Assembly: GCA_002633005.1 (NCBI GenBank)
Contig: NMRA01000191.1
Coordinates: 396,077-460,076, forward strand
Reading direction: 5' to 3'
Length of the DNA stretch: 64,000 nucleotides
DNA from: Phoronis australis
Lineage: Eukaryota; Phoronida; Phoronidae
Shown: positions 13,701-28,700 of the stretch, piece after piece
Numbering within the stretch: position 1 is the stretch's first letter
Layout of the letters: each line of letters opens with the position of its first letter
Notes under the pieces: generated by a model
Told to the model about the DNA's origin: nothing
Databases searched by the model: none
The model's input: only the letters and a program-made list of their open reading frames with translations
Made by a program: the position numbers and the translations under genes

Positions 13701-16700
13701 TAACAAGGCACTGGAATTGTGATCAATAAAATCCGTGATAAACAATAAAGGCTTGGAAAATAGCATACATGTCTCTGATAAACATCACTCAGCAATATGG
13801 AATGTGCACAAACGTCCAGAAGAGTTGTCAGATACTGACTGACAGTGTATTGACCTAGTGAAGTGCTGCTTAGGACTGTGTAACAAGTTGAACTGGAACT
13901 CAGCACAAGGTCATGTATCTAATGGGGATTTTTGTTGACTGAATGTGACATCTGTGGAATGCCAAGAATTAATTTAATTTGAAGACTGCAGCAGCAGATT
14001 GATAAAACTTGCCACCACACCAAATTTACAATCAGGACATACCAGATTATCAGGTTACAACAGGAAAGAAGTCATTTGAAATGGGCAAAACCAAAAATAT
14101 ACAGCTATTTTTTCATGGCTAAACAACAGTCTCTCAAGTAAGAGAATAACAAGTAAAAAACACTTAGCCTAATTTACTAAAACAGTTCATCACTTTTGAC
14201 AATGATTTATGGCAACAGGTCTAGACATGTATTTTTAACATAACCAGTCCCTCATATGCAGGCTTATCAGACAGTCATTGGTAAACACTAACATCAAATA
14301 CTGAAATACTAAGTGAAAACAGGGATCAAAGTGATACAAACTATTAATTAGTCAACCCAAAACCATAACTACAATTCCAAACATAGACAAAGAAGCCAGC
14401 TTAACTGAGCAAACTCCTAAAGCCAAAATGTAACAGTTCCTCAAACATAATCTTATCAGACTGTAATCACGGAAAACCCCAACATCAAATACAGTTTATA
14501 CATATGACAAACCCATAGTCATGATGTTTGTCATACATGACAACACACCGAAATATTCACCACTCGAGGCAATATTCACTTCCAGTCAACAAACTCATCT
14601 CTATTTAAATAATACTACAGCCCACTATACACAGGAAAGGTCAACAGAAAAACCACCTTTATCTACTAGATTTTCATTTTTATTTCTACTATAATTGCCA
14701 TAAATTGCTCTATCTACAATAGTAATGCCCAAGCTAAAACTAGAAGCATATCAAATAACAACCACATAGATATTGATTTTCAACTGCTAGCTCAGAGCAT
14801 CGGCCATTCCTTTGACCCACACTAAGGGAATGTAAGCTTCCTACTCCCAACATCAGTCAGCATGCCAATAACTGAGTCACTTACTTTCTCGGTAGAGCTC
14901 CTGCGCATCTGAGCGAAAATCTCCTTGACTTTGCGGCAAATCATGTTGGCTAACCACCAGTTAATAAACATTTACTGTCTAAATCATCACACACACAAGA
15001 CACTCTACCAGCTACACACTACACTACACTGTACACTGGCTGTGGCAGTTTCCCTCCCTTTATGCTGACAGGTTTGTTGATACTGTGAGTTCCAGTCAAC
15101 ACAATGGGGTCATGTGACCTCAGCTACAACTGGATCCATATCTGTCCAATGGGAAGGATAATTTGAGCTTGATAACACTGTGGTTCTATTGTTAAGGTCA
15201 GTGTGAACAACTTCTGGCAGCCATTCAATAGGTGATAATGAGAGACAAACTTCCCAGTTCAAGTTAGTCATTGGTGGTTGCTCATACCACTGCTGTGACC
15301 TGGTTCTGACAACAAAAACTGTGGGGATTTCACTGTGGGTAGATTGTTGATAAGAGAGATTAAATTGGAAGCAGGCTGTGGCTAACTGACAAAAAGGTAT
15401 GAAACTGAAATACAGGAACTAACCATGCAAGATAATTTGACACAATTCAGGGGCAAGTGACTGTAAGAGGGTATTTTAAAGACTTTTCATCCTTTCAAGG
15501 TTTGATTTTGCACAGCTGGCAAATTGTCTTTTTAGGTTTTTGTATGATCTTAGCATGCATCACATACTAATTAACGTTGCTTCAGCAAAGAAACATGTCA
15601 TAACAAATCCCATGACATGTGCCTTTTTACACAACTTAATATACTTGGCTAAGTTTCCCAACTGTTCATGTATTACATGGCCTAGCATCATAACCTGTTA
15701 GTGATGGACATTGCCTCTTGAACTAACACATTAAAAGCAGAACACTTCATGCTGTTTTCAACCAACCCACATATTTATGCATGTTTTGAGTTCCTTATCA
15801 CCATCCAAAAGGTTGTACTAAGAATATTGTGCCAATGAACTTCTAAAGCAGCCACAAACCTTATTTCCATCACAAAAAAACATCACATTTAGATCATTTA
15901 CCATTATGAAATTGGCCTCGAATTTTTCCTAAAGTACACTCACTATTCGATGCTGCCTTCGCCCTACATTTGCAAACACTAGACCCACTTTCCTAAACTT
16001 CTTTGGTCGTTTTAAATTTCATGGAGTCTGTGAAAACTTTTCAATAAGCATTACATTAGCACAGAAATTACAACAGAAAATTATGCAAATCAGTCGATAT
16101 TTTTACAGCAAGATAACCAAGAAATGAAACTGGTGATAATATTTAATCAGTTGTATTTCTTACATCAAGGGTGAAACAAACATAAACACGATTTTTACCT
16201 TCTTTAGCTTAACTGATACAAAAAAAACAGCCTCGGGGTTCAGGTGAACACTTGAAAATATGATTTTTAGGCTTGAAAGGAACTGATAGTTCATTATTGC
16301 GTGAGAACAGGTTCAACAAGTTGGCTTGTCAAGGCAGGTCATCTTGGGTACCAATCATGGTCTCCAAGCAGTAATGAACACTCATTTCTCCAAAAAGCAA
16401 CTCTCAACCGAAGGAGGTACAAACTGTGACCAATTGCGTAATGATAAAAATGTTTTTGACGTAACGTGGTTGATGGACAGAGTGTTCATAGTCCGACTTA
16501 AAAAAGCAAATGAACACGCAGTTGAAACCAGTAGGAAACAGACAGCCAAATATGAAACCTAACATGGCTACCAAATACAAAAAAAAATAGCCAGCAACTG
16601 AAAAATACTGACGACACCCGATAACAAAGTGACCATCAAAGACCATATGTGAATAGTAGACAACTTGAGAAATTATAAACAGAAACTGTTACTTTGTTGA

Positions 16701-19700
16701 CAGGTACTATTCATAAATTTTCACACACAAGAAATTCTTTACAAATCATTAATCTTGCTGAGGTTAACAAGTGAGTCTATTTTTAAGTTTATGGGTCACA
16801 GAACAGATTGTCATGTGACAGGCTGATAAGTGTTGAGGTGAGCCAACACCCAGTGCAAAGATTTCAGGACTAAGGAGAGTGTATACATTTCCAGGCACAA
16901 TTTCTAAACACTCTACTGGTTGTTTGCATTTCAAGCATGAAAAATTCATTATTAGGCTTTCCTTTTCTTGCAAAAGAGATAAACTTCAAACACTGCGAGT
17001 CATGCATGGAGAATCAAAAACAAGACAGTGATTCTTATTCTGGACATGCTGTAATATTGTGCAAACTACAAAAACCTACGATATTCTATGACAATCCTGT
17101 AAAGAACTTGGTTGATATTCAGATAGGGAAAAAAAAATGCATCTATGGGGCACAATTGAACAGTAGTCAACTTTGTCCGCAAATTAATGTCACCCTAGAA
17201 CCACATCAGTCAAATTTCATGACTATCCTTCAGTGAATTTGGTAAAAAATAAAAATGCCACTAGGAGGACTGGAAGTACTCGGATACGTCGAAAATTTAC
17301 GTTCGCTAAAAACACATCAGTTAATTGCCACCACAATCTTTCACCAAAGTTGGTGGATATTGAGGCAGGCCCAAAAACGTGAAGTAGCTTAGCGTTATTT
17401 GGACCCATCTTCAGTAGGAGCATAACCCTCCAACTTCACGAATACCCTTCAAACTGTTTGTTACATAGAAAGGCAGATGCCAAAAAGATGAACCAAAATA
17501 CCAAAACTGCTTTTGGGGGATGCAGCCATAGTTGACTCCACACGGAAATTTATGGATTGCCTGGTCTGTTTGATAGGAACACACTTGTCAAATTTGATAG
17601 ATATTTAGGCGCACACAAAAACTTTAAAAATTACCGCTGGGTGACACAGCAGTTGTCGAATCCATCCAAAAGCTTTTGTCATCCGTTGTATTGTTCATAA
17701 GAACGTATCTGGCAAATTTTACAAAGATCTTGCAAGGGGTTTACGAGATACAGCAGCGGAAGCTAGACAGAGATGAGCTCAACATGCGACCACATACACG
17801 TATGGCCCTAACTTCACATCACAACACCAGCATATTAACACAAGAATGCAAAAACAACAACTCTTACTTCTGTAGCACAAAACTAACAGTATTACAACAC
17901 TGTAACTGGAACCAAACTTGGGACGAACCAATGATTTCACATGGTTGCTACAGACGTTTGACCAAAATAATGTATCAGAGGCTTTCTGACAAGAATTCCA
18001 GGACTTTCACGAGCTTGCTATGGCTGTCAGAACAATGTATTATAATGAAAGTTGCTCGTCACTTCAGATTGTGTATGTTTTGGAGCAGAAATATCAGGCA
18101 AACAACTGGAACTATAAAACTCTTATAGCAGTAAACATAGAACGACAGTGAAAGTGGACAAAGATACCTTTGCAGTTAATACCATGGCAATAAAGCGGGT
18201 AATGCAGTCACATAAAAAGATAATTAATTTGAAATGAATGCCGAACTTGAAAGCGAGGGACTCAAAATAGACCAGGAATGCTCGTCGTACAGCAAGTTTC
18301 TTACGGGAATAGCAAGATCTCACAAGATCACAGGGGCAAGGGCGAGTATTTTGCCAGTAAGCTCGGAACCATACTTGCACATGCTAGCAAAATAGCTGCC
18401 ACCGAAACGATGGGCTGGATTCCGTTCCATGAGAAAATATTTGTGACCGCAAATGTATCATGTCTTGCGTCTATGAAACGCAGCTAAGGTTTAAAAAACA
18501 AAAGTTTTGACTTCAAAGTCTAACAGTCACAGATCTCTGCAGCACGACCACAACAACGGATGGATGACTACAAGAACTAAACGTCAGTACACCAACTAAC
18601 GCAATCTGTAGTGATCGCCAAAATCAAGATGTAAATGGAGCACAGCTCACCAACACTAACCAGCTGTGAACACTAAACCAGACCAAAAACAACCAACATC
18701 TCAAGTTCACATCACAGCGAGTATGTAACCCAAAACATTGACTTACCTTATCCGTGACGGTCTGAATGAAGCGCGCACACTCGGGGTCCGACGGGAACTG
18801 ATTGACGTGTTTCACCATCCATTTAACCACCTTGACGTGGCCCTTGCGGAAAGCCGCCATCAGGCAGGACACCTTGCGGTTGTCCTGGCTGTCGATATCG
18901 GCACCAGCACTGACTAACAGTTGGACCACATCCAGATGACCACCTAGGAATGAACAAGAGCTACATAAAAGAGGATCAACAGTGAATTATACACGCGTGA
19001 TTCAACGTGAAATTAAGGATAGTGTAACGATAGTAAAACATGTGCAGCATGCAATGCAAAATAAACCAAGCAGAGACAAGAACGGGTGATATTACGCTTT
19101 ATTGCCATGCCAACTTCAAATGCATTTGTTGCCTACAGTATTACCATGAATATGTTTCTCGTAAAAATTCTTGAATAAACAACATACCAGTCTGAAAACA
19201 ACAAAAGCAAATAAAAAAAATTACAAATGACAACATAATCATTTCCACCACTCACCATTGCACGCTAGCCAAAGAGGAGAGTTTCCCTTTTTATTTTTCA
19301 CATCCACTGCCGCATTCCGGCTGAGAAGAAGCTCCACAAAGCGATAGTGACCCTTGTCTGCAGCGATGGTTAGCGCTGTGTCTCTCGAGGATGGCACGGG
19401 AGGGGCGTTGACATCGGCTCCCTTATCCAGTAGGACACGACCCACCTCCACATAACCACCAGAGGCAGCCTCCATTAGAGGAGTCAGACCAGTCTGGAAA
19501 CATGTACAAAGGATTAGGATGTAGTAAAGAAAAGTTCACCGACTGTTAACTGCTCATTAAACTGAAAATGCTTGATACTAGACTAAGTTCAGCATTGTTA
19601 CCATATTATTTTAACTTTACCTGCAATGCTCCACAAGGCTGGGACATAGCTTAAGCTAGCACCCATCCAGAGAGCAGCAGAGAGACTAGCCCGCTTGCAA

Positions 19701-22700
19701 TACAGAAACCAAAGTCAGTAACCGCTTGTTAGTCAGTCTGATGTCTTACACTGATTCCCCTGCATTCATTAACATGGATTCAGACAATGCTGTATCACAT
19801 ACTCTCGTCAACAACCCACCTTGGCACGGTGCTCAATATTGGCTTTACGGTCAACCAGCAGGCTGACGACCTCGTGCCGTCCCTGGAAGCAGGCCAGTGT
19901 CAGTGCTGTGTTGCGGTTAGTCTCGATCTGAGCGTTGATGTCACTGCCCATGTCTAACAAGAGCTTGACCGCCTGCGTGTGACCGTTCATGGCCGCCAGC
20001 ATCAGCGGGGAGATTCCCAGCTTACTACCAGTTCTACAAAGACAGAGGGGAGGGTGGAGTTAGACATTTTCACAGAAGGGTGGGTGTGTTAGTCATCCAG
20101 CGACTCTAGCAAGATGTTCTGCAATGAACAGCTTTTTACTTCAGCTCCAATTTTGAACTGTGTTTTTAGAAGAAAACTACTTTAGTCGCTTAAACAATAC
20201 AACAGGTGAATATATACATAAATAACAATCTGTTCAGAAACGCTCCAACATGCAGCACAGTTGTGCATGACCTTCAAATGCAGCTACGAAAAGATCAAAA
20301 TATAGCTCGACTCTCAATTTAGTTTTCACACAGAGTGACCAGCCAGTCAAGATTGTGAGCAGGGCATTACCTGGAGTTAATCTCAGCACCATGACTCAGC
20401 AGGAGCTTGATGATGTTGACGTAACCACCAGACGCGGCAAGACTCAGTGGTGTGTAGTCGGAGACGTTGCGGTGCTCCTTATTGGCACCTCGGGCCAGCA
20501 GGAGTTCCACGACCTCGTAGCGACCTCCGGAACAGGCCAATGATAGCGGCGTATCCTTGGTGCGCTCCGACTGGGCCTCGATGTCGGCGCCATTTTCTAG
20601 AAGAATCTCGACAACGACCGAGTGACCAGCGGTGGCGGCAAGGATGAGTGGTGTGAAACCTGTAAGGATATGGGAGACGTGTTATTCTTAAAAGGTGGCA
20701 AAATAAGATTTAAAGCTATCGCACCATTCTAAATTGATAGGCGAAAGAGGGCATGGATTGAGGTCGAAATGAGATACAATTCTAACTATTGACCAAAATT
20801 AGTTTATCGGACACATGTTATGACACAATGTGAGGTGGTGCCGCACTATAGTCCAATTTACTGGTTAGCGCTCAACGGTTAGCTAGATCCCTACAAACCT
20901 TAACAATATATTGTGGAAACATATTACACAACTCGTGAAATTGAGACTAACCTGTCAAATTTGATGAATCTGACTTGTTCTCAAAAAGAACTAACCCGCC
21001 CAAGACACCTTAGCAACAAATGTTTCCCTTTCCTTCGGTGGCTGCATATAAGTTCCTCAATTTCCCCCATATATGCTTGATGTTTCAGGTAAAGTAACCA
21101 AAACACAAGAACGTACCCTTCTTGTCGCGATGTTCAATCTCCGCATTCCGACCAAGCAACAGCGTAACCAGGTCAGCATGTCCACCTGCACAAGCTAATG
21201 TCAGGGCCGTGTCGTGATTGCTTTCCGTCTCCGCGTCCAGATCTACGAGAGGGTAGGAGGGTGGGGAGATGGCTGGCGAGGGGTTAGGCGTTAGAGGCGC
21301 AGACGACGAAGGGGTAAGCGACTCAAGAGAGGAGGTGGGAGCAGAGAGGGGTAATGCCGTGAAGCTGTTGTTCTGCAGCTGCTGCTGTTGCTGCAGCTGC
21401 TGTTGTTGCTGCAATTGATGCTGTTGCTGCAATTGTTGTTGCTTCAACTGGCTGTTCTGTTGCTGCAAGGCAAACATAGAGAATGTAGAAAGTAGTCATT
21501 CGAAACGAAATCACTCACAAAGAACGTAAGAACGCCCATAAAATATTGTTTGCTCTGAGATAGGCAAATTGGTGGATAAAATACTTATTTTTTACTTCGT
21601 ATTGTAGAGAAACAATATTAAATGCTAAGTGGCTTTTTACAGCTGAAACATTTGTTAGAAAGCATCCTGGTGGTGCTGCTTTAGCATCCGTCTCAAGAAA
21701 ATTCATGTTCAAAAATAAGGCGAGTGAAGTGTTCCAGCATTCCATGATTGTGCCATGTACAGCGACATTTGTATCATTTTAACATATAATTATGGACTAC
21801 CTGCTGCTGCTGTAGTTTCAGCAACTCTTTGTGCAGCATCAGATTAGCTTTCTTCCTTCGTTCCTCCTTGGTCTGGCCAGCCACGTGCTGCAATGAGGAC
21901 GACTCCACCTCTTCCTTCAGCATCACGTTGGTCAGGTCGTCATCAAAGCACACCTGTGTCCGCTTATCATAGTGTGGCAGAGACCGCTTGGCCTTCTTCT
22001 TGTCACGACTAGCAATCTCCGGCGACAGCATGTTCTGCAGCTGCTGCTGGACATAGAGGTCATTAGACGCGTCGCGGTTCATCTCGTTCTTGAGGGCCTC
22101 GTGCAGCAAGGCCGGACGTGGTGTCTCAGCATTACTGGTGGCAGGTTCCGACACAAGCCCTTGCACAGTCTCACCATTCTCAGTCAACTTTTGCACCAGG
22201 TCCTTCGACTGCCGCGGATCCATCGCTGGTGGAGGTTCGACATCCGGCGGCAGGGGGATATCCACCTCCTGCATCTGCTGCAGCAACTCTGCCTCATTCA
22301 AATCTAACTCTTCATCCGTCTTGAAACCCGGTGGTAGCTCCACCACCTTACCCTCAATCTTGGCCTGAAGCTGGTCGTGCAGAGCAATGTGCAGTGGGAT
22401 AGGCTTGCGTTTCTTCTCCTCGTTCTGCTGCCGCTGCACTGCCTCCAGCTGCTGCTGGTGCTGCTGCAACTGCAGCTGCTTCTGCTGGTACTGCTGCCGT
22501 AGCTCTTGCAGCTTGTACTGGTAGTATTCTTTCTGCTGCTGTAGAAGCTGTTCCTGCTGGTGCTGCTGTTGCAGCTGCTGCCGCTGCTGCTGCTCTAGCC
22601 GCTGCTGTGCATTGATCAGCAGCTGCGTCTGCGCCTTCTCGTGCAGCTCGCGCTCCACCTTCTGCAACTCTTCCAGGATCTGTTGTTTCTTCAGGATCTG

Positions 22701-25700
22701 CTCCTCACGTGTCGTATTCAACACCTCTGCCTTGCGCATCATCTTGTTTATGAATGCTTCCAGCCGGTCGCTGGCCTTCAGCTCTGGCCGTTCATCCCCC
22801 TCACCGGTAAATGGTAGCGAGGAGTCTGCCTCCGTGTAACTCTCATCATACTCCTCATCAAACTCATCCTGATCTGAGTAGTTCTCCTGGTCCGTCGAGT
22901 CCGTCTGACCGTCGGGGTCTGTGCGCATCGACCGGCTCCGCTTCTTCACCATCCCATCTGACACGTGCAGGGGAACGTTGAGATCAGCCAGATTGATATG
23001 ACCTTGATCACCTACAATAGGAAATAGTCAACTGCAATCAACACTTAAGCATTTTGCATTTAGAACCTTTTACATTGATTCACAAATATGGAAGTTACCC
23101 AAATATTTATTTTTGTTTAAAGACAAATTTCGAACAACCAATTACTCTAGAAAAACATTCCATTTTTGTAATATAGATGATCACTATTTTCTTGGTACCT
23201 TCAACATGTAGTACAACGCATGCTTTTCATTTTAACAGTAATCGTCGAACTGAACGTTACACTGATGTTTAAAAATGACTTTCTCCAATTTAATGTAATG
23301 GGGAAAGCATCACACAGTGGAATTCTTCCACATTTTCGTAAGTGGTAATGTTAACAACCGAAACTACAGTGAACACTACGCTACTGGTAGATTAGATATA
23401 GTATACCTACCATGGGCTAATTGATAGTTCATAAGGTGTGCATCTTTGGTAACTGTGGCATTGTTCAGACCCTGAACTGGTACTCGAGGACTCTGTAACA
23501 CACAACAGTCAGCCGATGATGAACTTTGTGCAATAAACCAAGTGTCTTACAGGTATTGTGTTAACTTGTTTATCTCTGTTCATAAACCTTAAGTTAATAA
23601 ACTTGAGTTTGGCGAATTATGACATTTAAAATTCCAATTGAACCAATTTCTTATTATGTGATACACCATGATCTTTACTCTGGCCAGAAACGGAAAAACC
23701 TCTAAAGTCATGTGTAATGGCATTCTCTAACAACAATGGCCGAAAAGTTTAATTGGTATCCCCAGAAAAGGTGTGGTTGCAAGACTACTACCTTTGTCAT
23801 CGACTTTCTGTTTATTAAAAATAAACGTGTCTGTTGAAAAATTCACATTTGAAAACTCATAAAATCTTGCCTAGGTTCAATTCCAAACAAAGGAAAAATG
23901 AAGGAAAACAAGAAGAAGAAACTCTAAAGGCCACATGTTATAATTAATGGTAAAGCTTCTGCAATAATCCAAGTCATTTCTAAAAAGGAATAGCTTTTGA
24001 AATCCTTGAGCAATGGTTAATGATAGCATAGGCAAGTGGGACTCAACTCAACATGGTCAGGGTAAGGCAAGTTCATCCACATGACTGTTGTGCACTTCAC
24101 TGTCATATTCAGAAATGGCAAATGAATGTGACATCCTAACATGGTGTGATGCCACTGCTTTTATTCAAAACACAAGACTTTTGAGTGTCAGTCCTGTTCC
24201 CTGTTAACTCACCTCGTGCAAGGAATTATGGACGAGCTCCGGGGGTGTGGACGAGGACTGGAGTGACTGATTGGGCCAGTCGAGCAGCAAGTTAACCACA
24301 TTAGTGTGCCCACCCTTGGCCGCCTCAATAAGCATAGTTGAACCATCCTGTAGACACAACATCAGAGTGAACATAATGAACAAGGCAACTAAGGCTGAGG
24401 TTTCTCCAATACAGTTCACCAAACTGACATTGAAAATACTTGATAGAAACAAGATAGCAGACACACCAAGGTATGAAGATTTTCTTACAACCTACCCATC
24501 CTCACAATTATCACCGGGTTTGACTGGCTTCAAACTATTTTGACCATTTAGTGGTGACAAGTATCAACAACGTTTGATCAAAGACAACAGAGTGTTTCAA
24601 ACACGACGTGTTTTCCACAGCATGATACCAACATTTTTTTAACAAGAACCAGAAACAAAAATTACCATCCAAAACAAGAATTTATTTCAACAAAAACAAT
24701 AACTGAAAAGGACAGGTTCAAACATTGTTTTTAATACAGTATTTATCAAATAAAAAACCTGTGAGTTTCCCAACTGAACTGTTCACAGTAATTCCCCATA
24801 CCTTGAGCTTAAATGCAGGGTCAGCACCGTGTGCCAGTAACGTTTCTACAACCGATAGGTAGCCGCCGGCGCACGCCAGCGACAACACTGTATGGTCCTC
24901 GTTGGTGGTGACACGGTTCACGTCGGCATTCTTGCTGATCAGGAATTGCACAGTACACAGATGTCCAGCCCTGGCCGCCTTCATCAGAGGGGTCCGACCT
25001 CCCTCCGACTCGTGCTCCTGTTGAGGGGTACACACAAACATCATATTACCATGGTTCGCATTGATGAATCACAAAATCTCAACAGCAGTGACTAAGAAAC
25101 AATTTGAGATTCCACAAAATCCAATTGCAGACATAACAATCTAGAACCAGGGAAGCACATCACATGTCGCGTCAAGTATACTAAATCAAAGGCAATACCT
25201 ACAGTGTCTATCTTATGACAAGATGTTTAGTTTTTATGAAATTGGACAAAAACCAAAAAGATGTTGGAAAAGTAACTTGACATAAAAAAACAACTATACA
25301 ATGATACCCACTATGCAACTATATAGAACTGATACAATTAGCCAAAATTTCTATTTGCTGTGAATTTCACTTTAATAAGGCATCCACACGCACGCACGCA
25401 CGCACACACACACACACATATTAGTTCTCATTTCTTCAGTAAGGAACATCTTGTACAATTATGTTCTTCAGTACCCCAACTAGTAGTAGGTGATTTAAAA
25501 ATACCAGTCGAACAAACTAGGGACACTGACCAGTTCTGCACCATGTTGTAGTAAAATGTCCGCCACGTCAGTGTGACCGTTCTCACAGGCATATGTCAGT
25601 GCTGTGTCACCAGAACCAGTCTGAGCATGTACGTTGGCACCTGGAACAAGACGGCTGGCTGTGAATTTATAAAAATTCAACAAAACTCTAAAACGTGAAC

Positions 25701-28700
25701 ATGACTAAATGTTTTCATTAAAAAGATTCAACCTAACTTCAAGCAACTCGAACTAAGTGTGTTCACTTCAGTCATGTATGCTTTCAGAGGAATGACATAA
25801 AAATATCAAACCCATGCGGTGCAATGCTTCCATAAAAATACCAACCAAAAACATCGACAAATATTCCAAGTCTTAACTGAGTAAGGTGAATTGACTAGAG
25901 ATTATAAGATGATGTCACCAACTTTATTTAAGTGCCACCAATACCAACAAAGATTTCCAAATGCATATCCACTGGCTGCAATTGCACCCGAACAAGATAT
26001 TTTTTACATAACACAAACCAGACCATATAGCGTAAATTTCGACTACCAAAGTTGCCTAACTGACCTTTGTCCAGAAGAAACTTGACCACCTCCAAATGTC
26101 CCTCCTGTGAGGCCTCCATCAACGGTGTGCTGCAGCCCATCTCGATGTCAGCGTCAGCCTGCACCAGGAAGTCGACCACCTCCAGACAGCCACCGCACGC
26201 CGCTAGCGTGAGCGCCGTCTCTTGTGTCTCCTCCGTTTGTGCGTTGACATTGGCACCTGCAGGGGAAGTAATCAACTGGAAACTCCAAATGTACTAGGTG
26301 GCACTGGTGAAACAATAATCCTGCTTACAGACACGGGTACAAAGACCCTTGTTCCACCAACGCCCTCATGTAAGACAGCAGCATTACATTGAGTTGACAA
26401 AAAAAGAGAGCAATTTCTTCATTAGTGCTACTTAAAGAGTATGAAGGAGCCCATTAAGGTTATTACAGTTGCACTAATAACAGCCATTGAACCCTTAATC
26501 CAAACATTGTAATAGTCACCTTTACTGCTTTCATAGTTCATCGTCTGATCATTGATGCCCTGCATAGTTGGTTATGTTTGCATCTCTGAAGGTCGGTCCG
26601 GTTGGCACTTTTACAAACACAATTGCTTTTCAATTGGCTTTATTAGAGTAGAATGAAACTTGAGTCCAATTTGTACCTAACTCGTTATCAAGAATATAAA
26701 TGGATTCCCTAACGTAAAAGGTCTCCTTTGACATTCAGTAAAATAAGTCTAAGTAAAATCGTACAATGTGCCAGCAGCTGCACCACCATTTCCTCATGAC
26801 CTTCTCGCGCCGCCTCCATCAGTGGTGTATACCCCTCATCATTGACCTCCTCCAGGTTGGCTCCTCGTCCAATCAGGAGGTTGGCTAGCTCTACGTGACC
26901 CCCACATGCAGCAAGGGTCAGCGGTGACTCGAAGCTGTCGGCTGGCATATTCACCTGAGAATGGCAAGACAAAGGTTAAATTTGACCGAGACTGTCATGC
27001 ACTTTACAACAAGTTAATCTAAACAATCACCTATCAAGACACAAGACACTCCTGGGTCTGAGTGATATGACTGAGTACATAGCTCATTAATAATGGTCAT
27101 TTGCCGGGTTCTAAACTTCTCTTTTTGCGGAAGTAGAGAAATGCGTTGTAGGACAGGCAATTTTTTCTGAAGGTTAGTCCCTTAAACATTTCTGAGATGA
27201 GGCATATGCATCATACCTGACCCAGCTTATCAAGTTCCTGGTTTGACAGCAAAACTTTACTGGCTATAAAATGGTTGCCTAGTAGCTATGTACTGCTGTT
27301 GGACATTGGCTTACTGGTGTGCAGTACTGTGGGTGAATATCACACAAGGAAGTGTAGTTGTTCAGGAAGTAGCCACAATGTCCGCCCTCCAGCACCCCAG
27401 TGACTCACCTGTGCGCCCCTGTCCAAGAGCAACCTAGCCACCTCCACGTGACCGTCCATGGATGCCTCCATAAGTGCCGTGTGCATCTCATCCGTCTTAT
27501 GCTCGTGGTCTGCTCCAGCATCCAGCAGGAACCGCACCATCTCCAGGTGACCTGAAACACGCGTTTGGCAAGACAATGGGATGACTGATGTACAGGATGA
27601 ATGAGTAAATAAGAGGATTTTGTGAAGACTTGCGCCTCGCTAAATAATAGTACAGCATCACTTTCATGTCACTTGAAACACCCATTGTGGCTTGTGGATT
27701 GTTACACAGTAGGCCATCGCTGAATAGTGTGTTATCACAACTCAATAAGAAATTGCAAATGAACTTTTGTTCAAAAATTATCATCACAGCATGGGGAACC
27801 ACGGGTACTCTCATCACCTGTTTGACGATACGTATAATATATAGAAGGTATACAGGAGCGATGCAATACAGCCGCCAAGCAGAGCTTTCATTAATTAAAA
27901 TTAGCGGGACTGCTAAAAGTGCACGTCAGATTGTTAGCTACAGGTATTGATCCACAACTTAACATTCGTTTTATGAGGTTGCAACCAATACAGACAAATG
28001 GCACCATCTGGTCTATGCAATATGCCTCAAAATTCCACAACTCACCGAAAACAAGGCCAATGGTAAATTTGCTCCAATGCGCATGCTCAAAATAGGTTTG
28101 CATCAAGTGAAAATAACAACATGCACAACAGTTTATAGGGAATGTAGAATGACTTAGTTTTGTGCCATTCATTTGGCAGAGGCTCGAAAGAAGAGCACGT
28201 ATTGCAATGTGGAAGTGATGAGGCATTTGTAAGCTGGAAAGACATTCTGCAAATACAGCCGACCTTAAGTACTTTTCATATAAACAGCATCTTCTATTTT
28301 GTCAAACAAAAACACAGGATATAACTCAAATTCAAATATATAATTCAAACTCAAATTTCTCAAAAATGTGCAACTTTATATGTGGGAACTTTTTAGATTT
28401 TGAAAACACTCTAATAAATGAATTATAAAACATCAAAATAAAATTGCCCCCCTAAAGTAATCACAAAAACCATTTTCTAGAGGCCCTACAAAATCTGGCC
28501 CACCGACTAATAAGTGAATCAATGTGCACTACTTGTTCAGTAACAAACGTTCCAATATTTACTTCCAAGACCCTCACTCAACTGTCTTGCCCCCTATCTC
28601 TTATTTTCACTTCATGGTAGGTTATTTTGAGCATGCACATTGCAGCAAATTAGCCGTAGTACTTTTTTCTCAGTGAATGAGCTGTGAAACGAGGCATATT

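Larger units (their letters stand above)
12407..18746 (-). other. ANKHD1: Mask intron 19, the longest intron (6.3 kb)
   Basis: Lies between the end of the second ankyrin array and the KEILKKCHQ exon. It contains the candidate internal promoter and alternative first exon described separately, and a dispersed repeat copy at 16279-16380. The 150-residue plus-strand ORF at 17676-18128 resembles no family I know and is probably chance. Parts of 17.2-17.75 kb look like degenerate repetitive sequence. Confidence 0.7.

Noticed and set aside
17676-18128. 150-codon plus-strand ORF in Mask intron 19
   Set aside because: No recognisable family, no splice or promoter context, and random-looking composition within repetitive-looking DNA. 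Likely chance.
21972-22839. Plus-strand ORFs opposite Mask exon 14
   Set aside because: Antisense shadows of the Gln-rich coding exon; composition simply mirrors CAG codons.
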